Of a stretch of 64,000 nucleotides of DNA, positions 8,165 through 18,693 are shown in pieces. Every line of letters starts with the position of its first letter. Position 1 is the first letter of the stretch. The stretch is from assembly GCF_021352225.1 (NCBI RefSeq), contig NZ_JAAUVI010000003.1:62001-126000 (forward strand), given 5' to 3'. The position numbers were made by a program, and so were the translations under genes. The DNA is from Methylobacterium sp. C25. GTDB taxonomy: Bacteria; Pseudomonadota; Alphaproteobacteria; Rhizobiales; Beijerinckiaceae. The notes below the pieces were generated by a model, which ran no database searches, was not told the DNA's origin, and saw only the letters and a program-made list of their open reading frames with translations.

Positions 8165-10750
8165 TCAGAAGCGCGAGCCGCCCGAGAAGCGGAAGGCCTG
8201 CAGCTGGTCCTTGCCGACGCGGTAGAAGGAGCCGTCCGCGTTGTAGACCTTCTGGCCTTCGTCTCTGCTGAGGGCGTAGGCGTAGTCGAAGCGGATCGGT
8301 CCGAGCGGCGAGTTCCAGAGGATCGACGCACCGATCGACGAGCGGATGATCGGCTTGTCGCGGACGTTCAAGCACTCCGGCTCGACCTTGATCGCGTTGT
8401 TGCCGAAGTTGTTGTAGCCGCAGAAGCCACCGGGAGCGATGCCGTTGATGGCGCCGTCGCCGTTCACGTCGAACTGCGTCTTGCCGTTGTAGCCGAACAG
8501 CGTACCGGCATCGGCGAACACGGCACCCTTCAGGCCAAGATCCTTCGGGATACCCCAGATCGGGAACTGAACTTCGACCGTACCGCCGACATAGGTGGTG
8601 CCGCCGACGGCGTTCGACTGCGTGTCCGGGCTACCGATGTCACGCGGGCCGAGGCCGTTCGGGGCGAAACCGCGGACGAGCGATGGGCCGAGGAAGAACT
8701 GGTCGGTGATCCGCAGCTTCTCGTCGGTCAGAGCGGTGATGTTACCGCCCTGGATGCGGATGAAGCCGACGACGTCCTCGTAGAGCTCCTTGTAGTAGCG
8801 AGCATCACCGGTCACGCGGAAGAACTTCGAGTCACCGCCGAGGCCGGCGATATCGGGCTTGATCTCGCCGTAGAAGCCGTTGGTCGGCCGGGCGACGTTA
8901 TCGAGCGTCGAGTAGGCGAGCGTCGCGCCGACAAGCGAGGTCAGCGTGCTGCCCTGCGATGCCTTGAGGGCGATCGAGGCCTCGCCGTCGTAGGCACAGG
9001 TCGGGTACGCAGCCAGACCACTGACGTTGCGGCCGCTGACGGGATCGATCGTACCGGGCGGGTTGAGCGCGGTGTAGCCCGGGATCGGGTTCGAGCAGTC
9101 GTTATAGGGCTGCTTGAGCGTGTTCGGGACCTTCAGCTCGGTGTTGTACAGCGAGTAGCGGAAAGTAACGCCGAGTTCCTGCGTGATCGGAAGGCCGATG
9201 CGGAGCTGGCCACCATAGACCGTGGTCTCGTAGCGCGAGTACCGGGTCAGGTCGGAGTACTTGTAGAAGGCGTCGAAACCGGCCGCGAGGCGGTAGCCGA
9301 GGAAGTACGGCTCGGTGAACGAGAAGTCGACGCCCTTGGCGTACTGGCCGCCGGTGCCGGCAATGCGGACATACTGGCCGCGGCCGAGGAAGTTCGACTC
9401 TGAGACCGAGACCTCACCGATGATGCCGTCCTGGGTCGAGTAGCCACCCGACACCGAGAACGAACCGGTGGGTTGATCCTCAACGTCGATGTTCACGACG
9501 ACGCGGTCGGGCGCCGAGCCCGGCTCGTTGGAGAAGCGCACCTTCTTGAAGAAGCCGAGGCCATTCAGGCGGCGCTCGGCGCGATCGACCAGCACGCGGT
9601 TGTAGGCGTCGCCCTCGCCGAGATCGAGCTCGCGGCGGATGACGTAGTCGCGGGTACGGGTGTTGCCGCGGATGTTGATGCGCTCGATGTAGACGCGCGG
9701 GCCATCCTCGACCACGAAGCCGAGAGCAACCTGGTGCGTGTTGCGGTCGCGCTGACCGGTCGGGCGAACTTGGGCGAAGGGAAGCCCCTGGCGGTTGACC
9801 TCGGTGGTGATGCCGGTGAGCGTCTTCTCGACGTCTTCGGCATTGTAGACGTCACCCACTTGGGCGCGGACCTCGCCCTCGAGTGAGCCCTGATCGACGC
9901 CCGGCACGCGGGTATCAACGGAGACCGCACCGACGGTGTACTGCTCGCCCTCGTCAACGGTGACGGTGATGACCCAGCCGGCATCGCCGTCGGGACCACC
10001 ATCCACGTAGCGGGCATCGGCGTTAACGACGCGGAAGTCGGCGTAGCCGTTGCGCAGGTAGTAGCGGCGAACGATCTCGAGATCGGAGGCGATGCGATCG
10101 GGATCGTAGACGTCCGAGGTCTTGATGAACGACAGGAAGTTCATCTCGGTGGTGGTCATCAGACCCTTGAGGGTCCGTTCCGAGTAGACGTTGTTGCCGA
10201 CGAACAGGATCTCGCGGACGCCGGTCTTGTCGCCCTCGTCGATCTGGAAGACGACGTCGGTACGGCCGTTCTCGAGGTTGACCAGACGATAGCTGACCTT
10301 GGCGCCACCGCGGCCGGACCGGCGATAGGTCTCGCGGATGCGCTCGACGTCGGCCTTCACGACGGCGTCGCTCAGCGCGCCGCGATCCTTCGACTCGACG
10401 ATGCCCTGCAGGGTCGCCTTCTCGAGCTTCTTGTTGCCCTCGAAGAAGACGCGGCCGATCACGTTGTTCTCACGCACGGTCACGACCGTGGTCCCGCCGC
10501 GGTTCGTCACCTTCACGTCAGAGAAAAGGCCAGTGGAGAGCAGGTTGCGGCGCGCCTCCTCGGGCGATCCGGACGCAGTCCCAGTCACGTAGGAGCGGAT
10601 CGTGCCCGACTCCACTCTGCGGTTACCCTCAACGACGATCTGCTGCGCATAAGCAGCGCTGCCCACAACGACGCCGACGGCGGCAGTGGCGATCAGGACG
10701 ATGGTCCGTTCCGCCGACTTGCGCCGGCGTTTCCCCGTCATCGACATCAT
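8165..10750 (-). CDS. bamA: outer membrane protein assembly factor BamA
   Basis: Central Omp85 component of the BAM machine, which folds and inserts beta-barrel proteins into the outer membrane. The product has 861 aa. A signal peptide is visible ([21 protein letters not shown], cleavage near residue 35), followed by POTRA domains (about 36-420) and a 16-strand barrel ending in Phe861, the beta-signal recognised by the machine itself. The [13 protein letters not shown] segment is the family's conserved barrel entry. Length is at the upper end for the family. The frame is open to 11065, but the double ATG at 10750/10747 precedes the basic n-region of the signal peptide, so I start there. It follows rseP, as in most proteobacteria. 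Confidence 0.96.
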   Translation of the reverse strand: MMSMTGKRRRKSAERTIVLIATAAVGVVVGSAAYAQQIVVEGNRRVESGTIRSYVTGTASGSPEEARRNLLSTGLFSDVKVTNRGGTTVVTVRENNVIGRVFFEGNKKLEKATLQGIVESKDRGALSDAVVKADVERIRETYRRSGRGGAKVSYRLVNLENGRTDVVFQIDEGDKTGVREILFVGNNVYSERTLKGLMTTTEMNFLSFIKTSDVYDPDRIASDLEIVRRYYLRNGYADFRVVNADARYVDGGPDGDAGWVITVTVDEGEQYTVGAVSVDTRVPGVDQGSLEGEVRAQVGDVYNAEDVEKTLTGITTEVNRQGLPFAQVRPTGQRDRNTHQVALGFVVEDGPRVYIERINIRGNTRTRDYVIRRELDLGEGDAYNRVLVDRAERRLNGLGFFKKVRFSNEPGSAPDRVVVNIDVEDQPTGSFSVSGGYSTQDGIIGEVSVSESNFLGRGQYVRIAGTGGQYAKGVDFSFTEPYFLGYRLAAGFDAFYKYSDLTRYSRYETTVYGGQLRIGLPITQELGVTFRYSLYNTELKVPNTLKQPYNDCSNPIPGYTALNPPGTIDPVSGRNVSGLAAYPTCAYDGEASIALKASQGSTLTSLVGATLAYSTLDNVARPTNGFYGEIKPDIAGLGGDSKFFRVTGDARYYKELYEDVVGFIRIQGGNITALTDEKLRITDQFFLGPSLVRGFAPNGLGPRDIGSPDTQSNAVGGTTYVGGTVEVQFPIWGIPKDLGLKGAVFADAGTLFGYNGKTQFDVNGDGAINGIAPGGFCGYNNFGNNAIKVEPECLNVRDKPIIRSSIGASILWNSPLGPIRFDYAYALSRDEGQKVYNADGSFYRVGKDQLQAFRFSGGSRF

Positions 10751-11204
10751 GTATTCGCCCGTCTCTTTATTATCAGCACGGGTTCGCACCCGTAAGACGT
10801 CCGCCTTTGCGGCATGACGCCTTCTGGTCCCAGCCACGCTTCTATCGGGATTCCGAAGCGAAGCAACGGCTACGAGGGACGACCCGTCGGGATTCTGCTG
10901 GGTCGTGGCCTTCGGGCAACTTAACGATGAGGGGCTGTTTCGAACGATCGCACAACAGGGTGAACGAGTCGTAAACCACGAAAAAATCTCATGTTTCAGG
11001 AATGACCCGGAATTGTCTTCAGGGTTCGTGAACCATCGATTTTCGGACTTTTTCGTGGCAGGCAACCCGGCCGGCTGGCGCGGGTCGCGAAAGCGGATCT
11101 CCGCTATGGGCCGAGGTCACGAAACCCGGTGCCGCTCGCCAACAGCCAGCGTTCCGAGCGGCGCCTCGCCACCCTCGGAACGACGGCGAGGGCTGACGGA
11201 AACC
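10751..11204. other. bamA upstream region
   Basis: About 450 bases between rseP and bamA. The rseP-proximal end has an eight-base inverted repeat (GTTCCGAG near 11151, CTCGGAAC near 11174), a possible rseP terminator. The rest is less GC-rich than the genes (AAAAAATCTCATG, GGACTTTTTCGTGG) and probably contains a bamA promoter and a long leader. I cannot assign a sigma-E type promoter with confidence. Confidence 0.4.
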
Positions 11205-12365
11205 TCAGGTTCCGCGGGCGGTCCAGGAGGCCACGACGTTGAAGATGTCGTTCTTCGTGGCGAAGATCATCAGCAGGGCGACGAGGCCGAGGCCGATGCG
11301 GAAGCCGATCTCCTGCACCCGCTCACTCAAGGGGCGGCCGCGGATCGCCTCGCAGGCGAAGAACAGCAGGTGGCCACCGTCGAGCAGCGGGATCGGGAAG
11401 AGATTCAGCAGACCGATCGACACCGAGAGGAAGGCGATCCAGTTGATGATGCCGCTGACACCGCCGACCCTGGCCACCTCGCCGGAGACCCGCGCGATCC
11501 CGATTGGCCCGGAGAGCTGATCCACCGATTCCCGGCCGACGATCAGCTTGCCCAGGAAGTCGAAGGTGCGCTCGACGATGAAGTAGGTCTCCTGTGAGCC
11601 GAGCACGAGCGAGTCGATCGGGCCGTACTGGACGAGCTTGCCCTCATCGCCCTTCAGCCCCTGGACGCCGAGGCGGCCCAGGCGATGCTTCCCGAAGGGC
11701 GTCGTCTCCTCGAACGTCTGGGGCGTTGCCGTCAGACGCGTCTCTGCACCGGCGCGCTGCACCGTGAAGACCAGGCTCGAATCGGCGCTTCCCGAGACGA
11801 TGCGCTGCATGCCGCTGAAGGTATTGACCGCCTTGCCGTCGATCGACTTGATGACGTCGCCGGCCTCGAAGCCGGCGCGCGCGGCGGCGCTGTCCGGCAT
11901 CACCGCGACGACCCGCGGCGGAATCTCGTAGCGCCCGCTCATCCAGATCGCGCCGCTGAACACCGAAATCGCGAGGATGAAGTTGGCGATCGGGCCGGCC
12001 GCAACGATGGCGGCTCGCTTGGCGACGGGCTGGGCAGGCAGGCTGACCGCGCGCTCGCGCGGGTCCATCCGGGCGATGGCCTCTGCATCCGGCACGCTGG
12101 CACCGTTCACGTCGCCGACGAATTTCACGTAGCCGCCGAGCGGGACGGCGCAGAGTTTCCAGCGCGTTCCGTTGCGGTCGTTGAAGCCAATGACCTCGGG
12201 CCCGAAGCCGATCGAGAAGGCGTGCACGCCGACGCCGCACCAGCGTCCGACGAGGAAGTGGCCCATCTCGTGGATGAACACCACCACGGTGAGCACCAGG
12301 ACGAAGGTGAGCAGCGTACCGAAGAACCCGGTCGCCGTGCCGGTCATGGCCGTCAGAAAGTCCAT
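11205..12365 (-). CDS. rseP: RIP metalloprotease RseP (site-2 protease)
   Basis: Inner-membrane zinc protease that cuts transmembrane segments, classically the anti-sigma factor RseA, and signal-peptide remnants. The 386-aa product has HEMGH at residues 32-36 as the zinc-binding HExxH in the first helix, a PDZ domain in the middle (VVAVMPDSAAARAGFEAGD, GDVIKSIDGK) and LLDGGH at 327-332 supplying the third zinc ligand in a C-terminal helix. All catalytic residues are present. The ATG at 12365 has AAGGGATGAG in front; the frame extends further but with non-coding composition. It lies between dxr and bamA in the conserved order. Confidence 0.95.
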   Translation of the reverse strand: MDFLTAMTGTATGFFGTLLTFVLVLTVVVFIHEMGHFLVGRWCGVGVHAFSIGFGPEVIGFNDRNGTRWKLCAVPLGGYVKFVGDVNGASVPDAEAIARMDPRERAVSLPAQPVAKRAAIVAAGPIANFILAISVFSGAIWMSGRYEIPPRVVAVMPDSAAARAGFEAGDVIKSIDGKAVNTFSGMQRIVSGSADSSLVFTVQRAGAETRLTATPQTFEETTPFGKHRLGRLGVQGLKGDEGKLVQYGPIDSLVLGSQETYFIVERTFDFLGKLIVGRESVDQLSGPIGIARVSGEVARVGGVSGIINWIAFLSVSIGLLNLFPIPLLDGGHLLFFACEAIRGRPLSERVQEIGFRIGLGLVALLMIFATKNDIFNVVASWTARGT

Positions 12366-12513
12366 CGTCTCATCCCTTCGCCACCACCGTCGTGATCCGG
12401 TCGGAGCTCGGATGCAAGCGTAGCAGCAACCGCGCATCGTCGCACGGTTAAGGCCCGGGGCGCGAGCCAGCCTAGCGAACGCTGCCCGCTTTCCCCGTTG
12501 TCCCCGGCTTGGC

Positions 12514-13689
12514 TCAGCCGGCCGCGCGGGTCTCGGGCAAGGTCTGCTCCGACCAAGTCCGCACCTCCGCATCGATGGCCAGGGCCTCGTCGATATCGGC
12601 CGGCGCCGCCCGGTAAATGGGGGCGAAGTGCTCGCAAGCCCGCTCCACCACCTCGGCAATGCCGTAGAAGGAGATCGCGCCGCGGATGAAGGCTGCCACG
12701 GCGATCTCGTTGGCCGCGTTCATGACCGTCGGCGCCGCACCGCCGTCGGCCAGGGCCGAGCGGGAGATCCGAAGGCAGGGAAAGCGCGTTTCGTCCGCCG
12801 GCTCGAAGGTCAGGCTGCCCGTGGCTGCGAGGTCGAGCCCCCTGCCCCGATCGATCGTCAGGCGATCGCCGAGTCCGAGGCAGTGCGCGATCGGCACGCG
12901 CATGTCCGGCATGGCGAGCCCAGCCGTCACCGCACCATCGCGCCAAGTGATCAGCCCGTGCACGATCGATTGCGGGTGCACGATGACGTCGAGGCGGTCG
13001 TGCCCGATGGCGAAGAGGTGATGCGCCTCGATCAGTTCGAGGCCCTTGTTCATCAGCGAGGCCGAGTCGATGTTGATCTTCATCCCCATCGACCAGGTCG
13101 GATGCTTTGCCGCCTCTGCCGCGCTCGCTGCCGCGATGCGCTCACGGGTCCAGGTGCGGAACGGTCCGCCGGAAGCCGTGATCGTCATCTTCGCCACGTC
13201 GGCGATCGGACCGCCGCCGAGCGCCTGCGCCAGGGCGTTGTGCTCGGAATCGACGGGAAGCAGCAGCGCGTTGTAGCGTTTGGCATCGCGCATGAAGGCA
13301 TCGCCCGCGCAGACCAGGCTCTCCTTGTTAGCGAGCGCGATCGTGCGACCGAGCCTCAGCGCCGCATGCGTCGGCTTCAGGCCGGCCGCGCCGCTCACCG
13401 CAGCAACGACGATGTCGGCATCGCGCGCGACCGCCTCGAGCACTGCGCTTTCTCCAGCGCCGCTGGGGATACCCGAGCCCGACAACGCCTCCGCTAGCGC
13501 CGGTGCAGCGGTCTCGTCGGCGACGGCCGCGAAGGAGGCGTTCATCTCGCGTGCGAGCTTGCCGAGCGCCACCGCATCGCGGCCGCCGACGACGGAGCCG
13601 ACCCGGAAGCGATCCTTGTGCTGCGCCAGCAGATCGACGGTGGAGGCGCCGATCGAGCCGGTAGCGCCGAGGATGGAAACGGTGAGCAA
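12514..13689 (-). CDS. dxr: 1-deoxy-D-xylulose-5-phosphate reductoisomerase
   Basis: Committed step of the MEP isoprenoid pathway, converting DXP to 2-C-methyl-D-erythritol 4-phosphate with NADPH. The 391-aa product shows the nucleotide-binding GATGSIG at residues 8-14, the ALANKESLV segment, the metal/substrate region LLPVDSEHNAL and the flexible-loop MGMKINIDSASLMNKGLE. No ATG fits the N-terminus: the first plausible start is TTG at 13689, preceded by GAGAGGACAT, giving MLTVSILGATG. This leaves 11 bases after the cdsA stop, so the two are translated from one message. Confidence 0.95.
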   Translation of the reverse strand: MLTVSILGATGSIGASTVDLLAQHKDRFRVGSVVGGRDAVALGKLAREMNASFAAVADETAAPALAEALSGSGIPSGAGESAVLEAVARDADIVVAAVSGAAGLKPTHAALRLGRTIALANKESLVCAGDAFMRDAKRYNALLLPVDSEHNALAQALGGGPIADVAKMTITASGGPFRTWTRERIAAASAAEAAKHPTWSMGMKINIDSASLMNKGLELIEAHHLFAIGHDRLDVIVHPQSIVHGLITWRDGAVTAGLAMPDMRVPIAHCLGLGDRLTIDRGRGLDLAATGSLTFEPADETRFPCLRISRSALADGGAAPTVMNAANEIAVAAFIRGAISFYGIAEVVERACEHFAPIYRAAPADIDEALAIDAEVRTWSEQTLPETRAAG

Positions 13690-13700
13690 GGTATGTCCTC

Positions 13701-14567
13701 TCAGGCCGGCAAGGCGGTGCGGGCCAGGATAGCGTGAACGACGAGATATAGCCCGACCAGCACCGAGACGGCGAAAAAGCCGTCGAGCCGGTCCATCACG
13801 CCGCCATGGCCAGGGATCGACCGGCCCGAATCCTTCACGCCGTAGCGGCGCTTGAGCGAGGATTCGTAGAGGTCGCCGGCCTGGCTGATGACGGATGCCG
13901 CCGCACTCGCAAGAACGACGGCCAGGAGCGGCATCGCGGCGAATGCGCTCCAGCCAGAGTTCCGCGCGACGAGAACGACGGCGAGTCCGGCGAGGGTGCC
14001 CGCGACAAGGCCGCCGAGTGCCCCGGACCAGGTCTTCTTCGGACTGACGCGCGGCATCAGCTTTGGGCCGCCGATGGTTCGGCCGGTGAAGTAAGCGACG
14101 ATGTCCGTGGACCAGACCACGGCGAACATCCAGGCCGGCCCCACCATGCCGATGCCGGGATCCTCGCGCAGCAGCGTCGGCACGAGGGCGATGATCGCCC
14201 CCCCGACATAGCCGGTGATGGCGTTGAGCCGCGCGGGCCATCCGCCCTGGGCGATTCCCAGCAGCGCGGCAGCGCCCAGCCCGCAGATTCCGAAAACCGC
14301 CCAGTCCGGCGCGCCGAGCACGATGGCAGCGCAGGTCGCGGCGATCGCCAGCGCGTTCACGAAAGTCAGGATTAGCAGCGGCGAGGTCCGGCTGATCGTG
14401 AACCATTCGTTGGCGCCGACGGCGCCCGCGACGATCCAGATCAGCGCGAACGGCCAGCCGCCGAGGACCAGCGCACCGAGCACGATGGCGCCCAGCACGA
14501 CGGCCGATGCGAAGCGCGCGAAGAACTCGCGTGTCGCAAAACTCTGCGTCGGTCCGGAAGCACTCAT
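13701..14567 (-). CDS. cdsA: phosphatidate cytidylyltransferase
   Basis: Integral membrane enzyme making CDP-diacylglycerol from phosphatidic acid and CTP, the precursor of all phospholipids of the cell. The 288-aa protein is mostly hydrophobic with about eight helices. The family signature is in the C-terminal third: SPKKTWSGALGG, then SQAGDLYESSLKRRYGVKDSG followed by PGHGGVMDRLDG. The start ATG at 14567 gives a short cytoplasmic N-terminus. Only 57 bases separate it from frr. In most alphaproteobacteria the isoprenyl transferase uppS lies between frr and cdsA; here there is no room for it. Confidence 0.94.
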   Translation of the reverse strand: MSASGPTQSFATREFFARFASAVVLGAIVLGALVLGGWPFALIWIVAGAVGANEWFTISRTSPLLILTFVNALAIAATCAAIVLGAPDWAVFGICGLGAAALLGIAQGGWPARLNAITGYVGGAIIALVPTLLREDPGIGMVGPAWMFAVVWSTDIVAYFTGRTIGGPKLMPRVSPKKTWSGALGGLVAGTLAGLAVVLVARNSGWSAFAAMPLLAVVLASAAASVISQAGDLYESSLKRRYGVKDSGRSIPGHGGVMDRLDGFFAVSVLVGLYLVVHAILARTALPA

Positions 14568-14624
14568 CCGGCGCGTCTCCGCGCTAAGGCTTGGCCGATC
14601 GCCGAGGATCCGATCATGCGGGTC

Positions 14625-15191
14625 TCAAACCTGCATGATCTCCTTTTCCTTGGACGCCAGAACCCCATCGACCTCGGCGATGTACTGGTCGGTCGCCTTC
14701 TGGACGTCGCCAGCCTGGCGCTTCTCGTCGTCCTCGGAGATCAGGCTCTCCTTGAGGAGCTTCTTGAGGTGGTCGAGGCCGTCGCGGCGCACATGGCGCA
14801 CGGCGACGCGGGATTCTTCCGCGTATTTGTGGGCGACCTTGACCATCTCCTTGCGGCGCTGCTCGTTCATCTCGGGGATGCGCAGGCGGATGGTCTGGCC
14901 TTCGGTCTGCGGGTTGAGCCCGAGATCGGATTCGCGGATGGCCTTCTCAACGGCCGTGATCATGGCGCGGTCCCAAACCGAGATCGAGAGCAGGCGCGGC
15001 TCGGGCACGCTCACCGTGGCGACCTGCGCCATCGGCATCATCGCGCCGTAGGCATCGACCTGGATCGGATCGAGCAGGCTCGGCGTGGCGCGGCCCGTGC
15101 GCAGCGAGCCGAGATCCTTGCTCAGCGAGGCCACGGCGCCCTGCATGCGGCGCTTGATGTCGGCGAGGTCGAAGTCGGGGATTTGGGCCAT
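14625..15191 (-). CDS. frr: ribosome recycling factor
   Basis: Splits post-termination ribosomes together with EF-G. The 188-aa product has the canonical length and the two-domain composition: helices from residue 1 to about 30 ([13 protein letters not shown]...), the beta/alpha head with [19 protein letters not shown], and the C-terminal three-helix bundle starting at [17 protein letters not shown]. The start ATG at 15191 is internal to a longer frame and fits the family N-terminus (MAQIPDFDL). It is about 220 bases downstream of pyrH; this gap carries no other gene and may hold a promoter. Confidence 0.96.
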   Translation of the reverse strand: MAQIPDFDLADIKRRMQGAVASLSKDLGSLRTGRATPSLLDPIQVDAYGAMMPMAQVATVSVPEPRLLSISVWDRAMITAVEKAIRESDLGLNPQTEGQTIRLRIPEMNEQRRKEMVKVAHKYAEESRVAVRHVRRDGLDHLKKLLKESLISEDDEKRQAGDVQKATDQYIAEVDGVLASKEKEIMQV

Positions 15192-15410
15192 GGTCTGAAA
15201 ATCGTCCCGTCGCGGCTCACGGCGCGTCTCGACGAGACCTCGAATGGGTCGTCGGCGGAGCGCGCCGGGAGGCAGGTTTTCGATGCGAGGCCCGGGCCGG
15301 CGACGGGCCGGGCTCGATTGCGGCTTCCATGGACGAAATTGGGCAGCCTCGCAAATGGGCAACCGCCCATTGCGCCCCGGAAACGCTTGAAAATCACCCC
15401 TCGGCCGGTC

Positions 15411-16133
15411 TCAGGGCACCACGTGCGTCGAGGGCGCGGCCCCCGTCAGGATCGCGGTGACCGAGGACGGTGCGTGCACCGAACCGACCACGATCGAGAG
15501 CCGGCTCTCGCGGGCGAGTGCGAAGGCTGCCGTGTCCATGACCTTGAGGTCGCGGGCGATGGCCTCGTCGTGGGTGATGCGATCGTAGCGCGTGGCGTCG
15601 GGATTGGTCTTCGGGTCGGCCGAATAGACGCCGTCGACCTGCGTCGCCTTCAGCACCGCGTCGCAGCGCAGTTCCGCTGCGCGCAGCACGGCGGCAGTGT
15701 CGGTGGTGAAAAACGGATTGCCAGTGCCGCCAGCCAGAACCACGACCTGGCCCTTGTCGAGATGGTGCAGAGCCGGCTGGCGGGCATAGGTTTCGCAGAT
15801 CGTCGGCATCGACACGGCCGACATGGTGCGGGCCGGGACGCCGGCGGCGTTCAGCGCCGTCTCGATGGCGAGCGAGTTCATGACAGTGGCCATCATGCCG
15901 AGCGAGTCGCCGGTGGCCCGATCGATCCAGCCGGCCTGCGAGATGCGCGCGCCGCGGATCAGGTTGCCGCCGCCGACGACAACTGCAATCTCGATCCCCT
16001 CGGAGACCACCCGGCCGATATCCTCGGCCAGCGCGGCAAGTCCCTGAGGATGCAGCCAATACCCGTCGGGGGCCGCGAGGGCCTCCCCGGAGAGTTTCAC
16101 GAGCACGCGGCGAAACGGCGTCGTCTCCGGCAT
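15411..16133 (-). CDS. pyrH: uridylate kinase
   Basis: Hexameric bacterial UMP kinase making UDP from UMP for pyrimidine nucleotide and envelope precursor synthesis. The 240-aa protein shows the amino-acid-kinase fold: KLSGEAL near residue 13, AVVVGGGNLIRG around 50-61, the UMP-binding TGNPFFTTDTAA segment and the nucleotide loop KATQVDGVYSADPK. The ATG at 16133 has GGGAGCC in front and matches the family start. The order rpsB-tsf-pyrH-frr is conserved across bacteria. Confidence 0.96.
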   Translation of the reverse strand: MPETTPFRRVLVKLSGEALAAPDGYWLHPQGLAALAEDIGRVVSEGIEIAVVVGGGNLIRGARISQAGWIDRATGDSLGMMATVMNSLAIETALNAAGVPARTMSAVSMPTICETYARQPALHHLDKGQVVVLAGGTGNPFFTTDTAAVLRAAELRCDAVLKATQVDGVYSADPKTNPDATRYDRITHDEAIARDLKVMDTAAFALARESRLSIVVGSVHAPSSVTAILTGAAPSTHVVP

Positions 16134-16215
16134 CGAAGGCTCCCTACGGGCGGATAAGGCCGCCATCCGACTGCGATGATGTCGGGGGCTTCTAGCAAGG
16201 CGAGGGCCGAAACGT

Positions 16216-16243
16216 CGAGGGGCGGCATCGCTGCCGCCCCTCG
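16216..16243 (-). terminator. GC-rich stem-loop after tsf
   Basis: A perfect 12-base stem (16216-16227 with 16232-16243) and a four-base loop begins 29 bases after the tsf stop on the minus strand. There is no strong U-run, so it may lower rather than stop read-through into pyrH. Confidence 0.55.
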
Positions 16244-16271
16244 GGAAATTCAAGCTGTCGATAAGAAGCGG

Positions 16272-17198
16272 TTAGCGCGACATCGCCGCGACTTCGGCCG
16301 CAAAGTCCGGCCCCTCTTCCTTCTCGATGCCCTCGCCGAGTGCATAGCGCACGAAGGCCTTGAGGGTGACGGGCGCGCCAGCCTTGCCCTCGGCCTCCTT
16401 GAGGACCTGAGAGACGGTCTTGGAGCCGTCATGGACGAAGGGCTGCTCGAGGAGGGTGACCTCCTTGTAGTAGCTCTTCAGGCCGCTCTCAACGATCTTC
16501 GCCATGACGTGGTCCGGCTTGCCGGCGTTCTTCTCGCGCAGGATGTTCGACTCGCGCTCCAGAACGGCCGGGTCGACGCCGGAGGCGTCGAGCGCCACCG
16601 GGTTCGTCGCAGCAACGTGCATGGCGATCTGGCGTCCGAGCGTCGAGAGGAACTCGACATTGCCCTCGGATTCGAGTGCCACGAGCACGCCGATCTTGCC
16701 GAGGCTGGCACCCGGGGTGATCGGGCCGTGCACGTAGCTGGCGATCACGCCCTTGGCGACCTCGAGCTTGGCGACGCGGCGCAGGGTCATGTTCTCGCCG
16801 ATGGTGGCGATGAGGCCCTGCAGGGTGTCGTTCACGGTGTCCGAGGAACCCGGGAAGGTCTTGGCCTGCAGGCCTTCGAGGGTGCCGTCGGAGTCGAGCG
16901 CGAGCTTGGCTGCCTCGCGGGCGAAGGCCTGGAAGCTGTCGTTGCGGGCGACGAAGTCGGTCTCGGAATTCACCTCGACCATCGCGGCGTGACGGCCGGC
17001 GGACTCGACGGCGACGAGGCCCTCGGCGGCGACGCGGCCGGCCTTCTTGGCGGCCTTGGCGAGGCCCTTCTGGCGCAGCCAGTCGATACCGGCCTCGAGG
17101 TCGCCGGCGACTTCGGTCAGAGCGCGCTTGCAATCCATCATGCCGGCGCCGGTCTTCTCGCGAAGCTCTTTGACGAGGGCTGCGGTGATCTCGGCCAT
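16272..17198 (-). CDS. tsf: translation elongation factor Ts
   Basis: Guanine nucleotide exchange factor for EF-Tu, 308 aa. The N-terminal UBA-like domain ([21 protein letters not shown], about 7-27) and the TDFVARN motif that inserts next to the EF-Tu nucleotide site are clear, followed by the core subdomains and coiled-coil region. Length matches the alphaproteobacterial form. The start ATG at 17198 is preceded by GAGAGAATAGCC. It is 145 bases downstream of rpsB with a stem-loop in between, the usual arrangement for separate stoichiometry of S2 and EF-Ts. Confidence 0.97.
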   Translation of the reverse strand: MAEITAALVKELREKTGAGMMDCKRALTEVAGDLEAGIDWLRQKGLAKAAKKAGRVAAEGLVAVESAGRHAAMVEVNSETDFVARNDSFQAFAREAAKLALDSDGTLEGLQAKTFPGSSDTVNDTLQGLIATIGENMTLRRVAKLEVAKGVIASYVHGPITPGASLGKIGVLVALESEGNVEFLSTLGRQIAMHVAATNPVALDASGVDPAVLERESNILREKNAGKPDHVMAKIVESGLKSYYKEVTLLEQPFVHDGSKTVSQVLKEAEGKAGAPVTLKAFVRYALGEGIEKEEGPDFAAEVAAMSR

Positions 17199-17262
17199 GG
17201 CTATTCTCTCTCAGCGAATGGGATGCGGACGGGTCTTGAAGTGCGGGTCTTCAAAAGGATTC

Positions 17263-17291
17263 AGCCCGACGCTTGAGTTAAGCGCCGGGCT
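17263..17291 (-). terminator. stem-loop between rpsB and tsf
   Basis: Twelve-base arms (17263-17274 and 17280-17291) pair with one G-U on the minus-strand transcript around a five-base loop. The position between rpsB and tsf is the classic place for a partial terminator. Confidence 0.5.
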
Positions 17292-17343
17292 TTGCAGTGG
17301 CGTGACGCGGTCTCGAACCGGGTGGAGCCACCCGGCACGGGCC

Positions 17344-18411
17344 TTAGGCGGCAGCGGCCTCGAGCAGGGCGCGCGACTGGGCGACCCAGCCATCGCGCTC
17401 GATGCGGCCGTTGAGCTTGAGGTCGGCGTCGAGCTTGGAGGCGTCTTCCGCCTGCATGGCGGCGAGCTGCCAGTAGTGCCAGACGCCGGCGTCGTTGAGC
17501 TTCTGCACGATCTGCGGGCCGACGCCGGTCAGCTTCATGAGATCGTCCGGAGCGCCGCGCGGCGCCGGGAGCAGCTCGAAATGCTCGGTAGAGTCGGCGA
17601 GCGCGGCAACGTCGGCCTGCGTGATCGCGTCGGACTCGATCGAGGCGGGTGCGTGGCTCTCCTCAACCGGCAGTTCCTCGGCGGTCGGCTCCACAGAGGC
17701 GCCGACATCGACGCCCGAGGCGCCCTGGCCGCGGCCGATACCCTCGATCGCCGCACGGGCGATCAGGTCGCAGTAGAGCGAGATCGCACGGCCGGCATCG
17801 TCGTTGGCCGGGACGATGTGGGTGATGCCGTCGGGGTTGCAATTCGTGTCGACGATGGCGGCCACCGGGATGCCGAGGCGGTTCGCCTCCTTGATCGCCA
17901 GCTGCTCCTTGTTGGTGTCGATCACGAAGATCAGGTCGGGCACGCCGCCCATGTCCTTGATGCCGCCGAGCGCCTTCTCGAGCTTGTCCTTCTCACGGGT
18001 CAGCATGAGGCGCTCCTTCTTGGTGAGGCCCTGGGCCCCGCCATCGAGCGTCTCATCGACCTTGCGCAGACGCGCGATCGAGCCGGAGATGGTCTTCCAG
18101 TTGGTCAGCATGCCGCCGAGCCAGCGGGAGTTGACGTAGTACTGGGCCGAACGCTTGGCGCTCTCGGCAATCGCCTCGGCAGCCTGGCGCTTGGTGCCGA
18201 CGAACAGCACGCGGCCACCCTTGGCGACCGTGTCGCTCACGGCCTGCAACGCGGCGTGAAGCGCCGGCACGGTCTGGGCGAGGTCGATGATGTGGATGTT
18301 GTTGCGCGTGCCGAAGATGTACGGCTGCATCTTCGGGTTCCAGCGGTGCGACTGGTGACCGAAATGGGCGCCCGCTTCGAGGAGCTGACGCATAGTAAAA
18401 TCGACGGCCAT
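17344..18411 (-). CDS. rpsB: 30S ribosomal protein S2 with C-terminal extension
   Basis: Essential small-subunit protein. The first 235 or so residues are standard S2 ([74 protein letters not shown]). The protein then continues to 355 aa, roughly 115 longer than the E. coli protein. The extension is an acidic Ala/Glu-rich linker followed by a small helical domain, [24 protein letters not shown], which resembles a helix-hairpin-helix module. Similar tails are known in S2 of other Hyphomicrobiales. First gene of the rpsB-to-lpxD block, with its promoter in the 280-base divergent region upstream. Confidence 0.96.
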   Translation of the reverse strand: MAVDFTMRQLLEAGAHFGHQSHRWNPKMQPYIFGTRNNIHIIDLAQTVPALHAALQAVSDTVAKGGRVLFVGTKRQAAEAIAESAKRSAQYYVNSRWLGGMLTNWKTISGSIARLRKVDETLDGGAQGLTKKERLMLTREKDKLEKALGGIKDMGGVPDLIFVIDTNKEQLAIKEANRLGIPVAAIVDTNCNPDGITHIVPANDDAGRAISLYCDLIARAAIEGIGRGQGASGVDVGASVEPTAEELPVEESHAPASIESDAITQADVAALADSTEHFELLPAPRGAPDDLMKLTGVGPQIVQKLNDAGVWHYWQLAAMQAEDASKLDADLKLNGRIERDGWVAQSRALLEAAAA

Positions 18412-18693
18412 GATCCGTGTTCTCTCCGGTTATTTCCGCCGCGGAGGTTGCAGCCGGCTGAATGCCGGCCACCGGAAAGGCCTCATTCAGGCATGAGGCC
18501 GACTCCGCGTGTGGGATGGGCGGTGCCGTTAGCAGAATGGGGGATGGGGGGCAAGCACGTCGCTTCGTTGATCGAAGCGCTGGTGCCGAAATCCTTCGAG
18601 CGCGCGCATCTGCGTCACGGATGGCATCGCGAGCAAGAAACGGATCGCGCCGTCGGCGCGCAGGTGTTTCGTTACGCGAAACGGAGGAGCGCG

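Noticed and set aside
8033..9403. Plus-strand frame of 456 codons over bamA
   Set aside because: Antisense shadow; bamA on minus has signal peptide, POTRA and barrel features.
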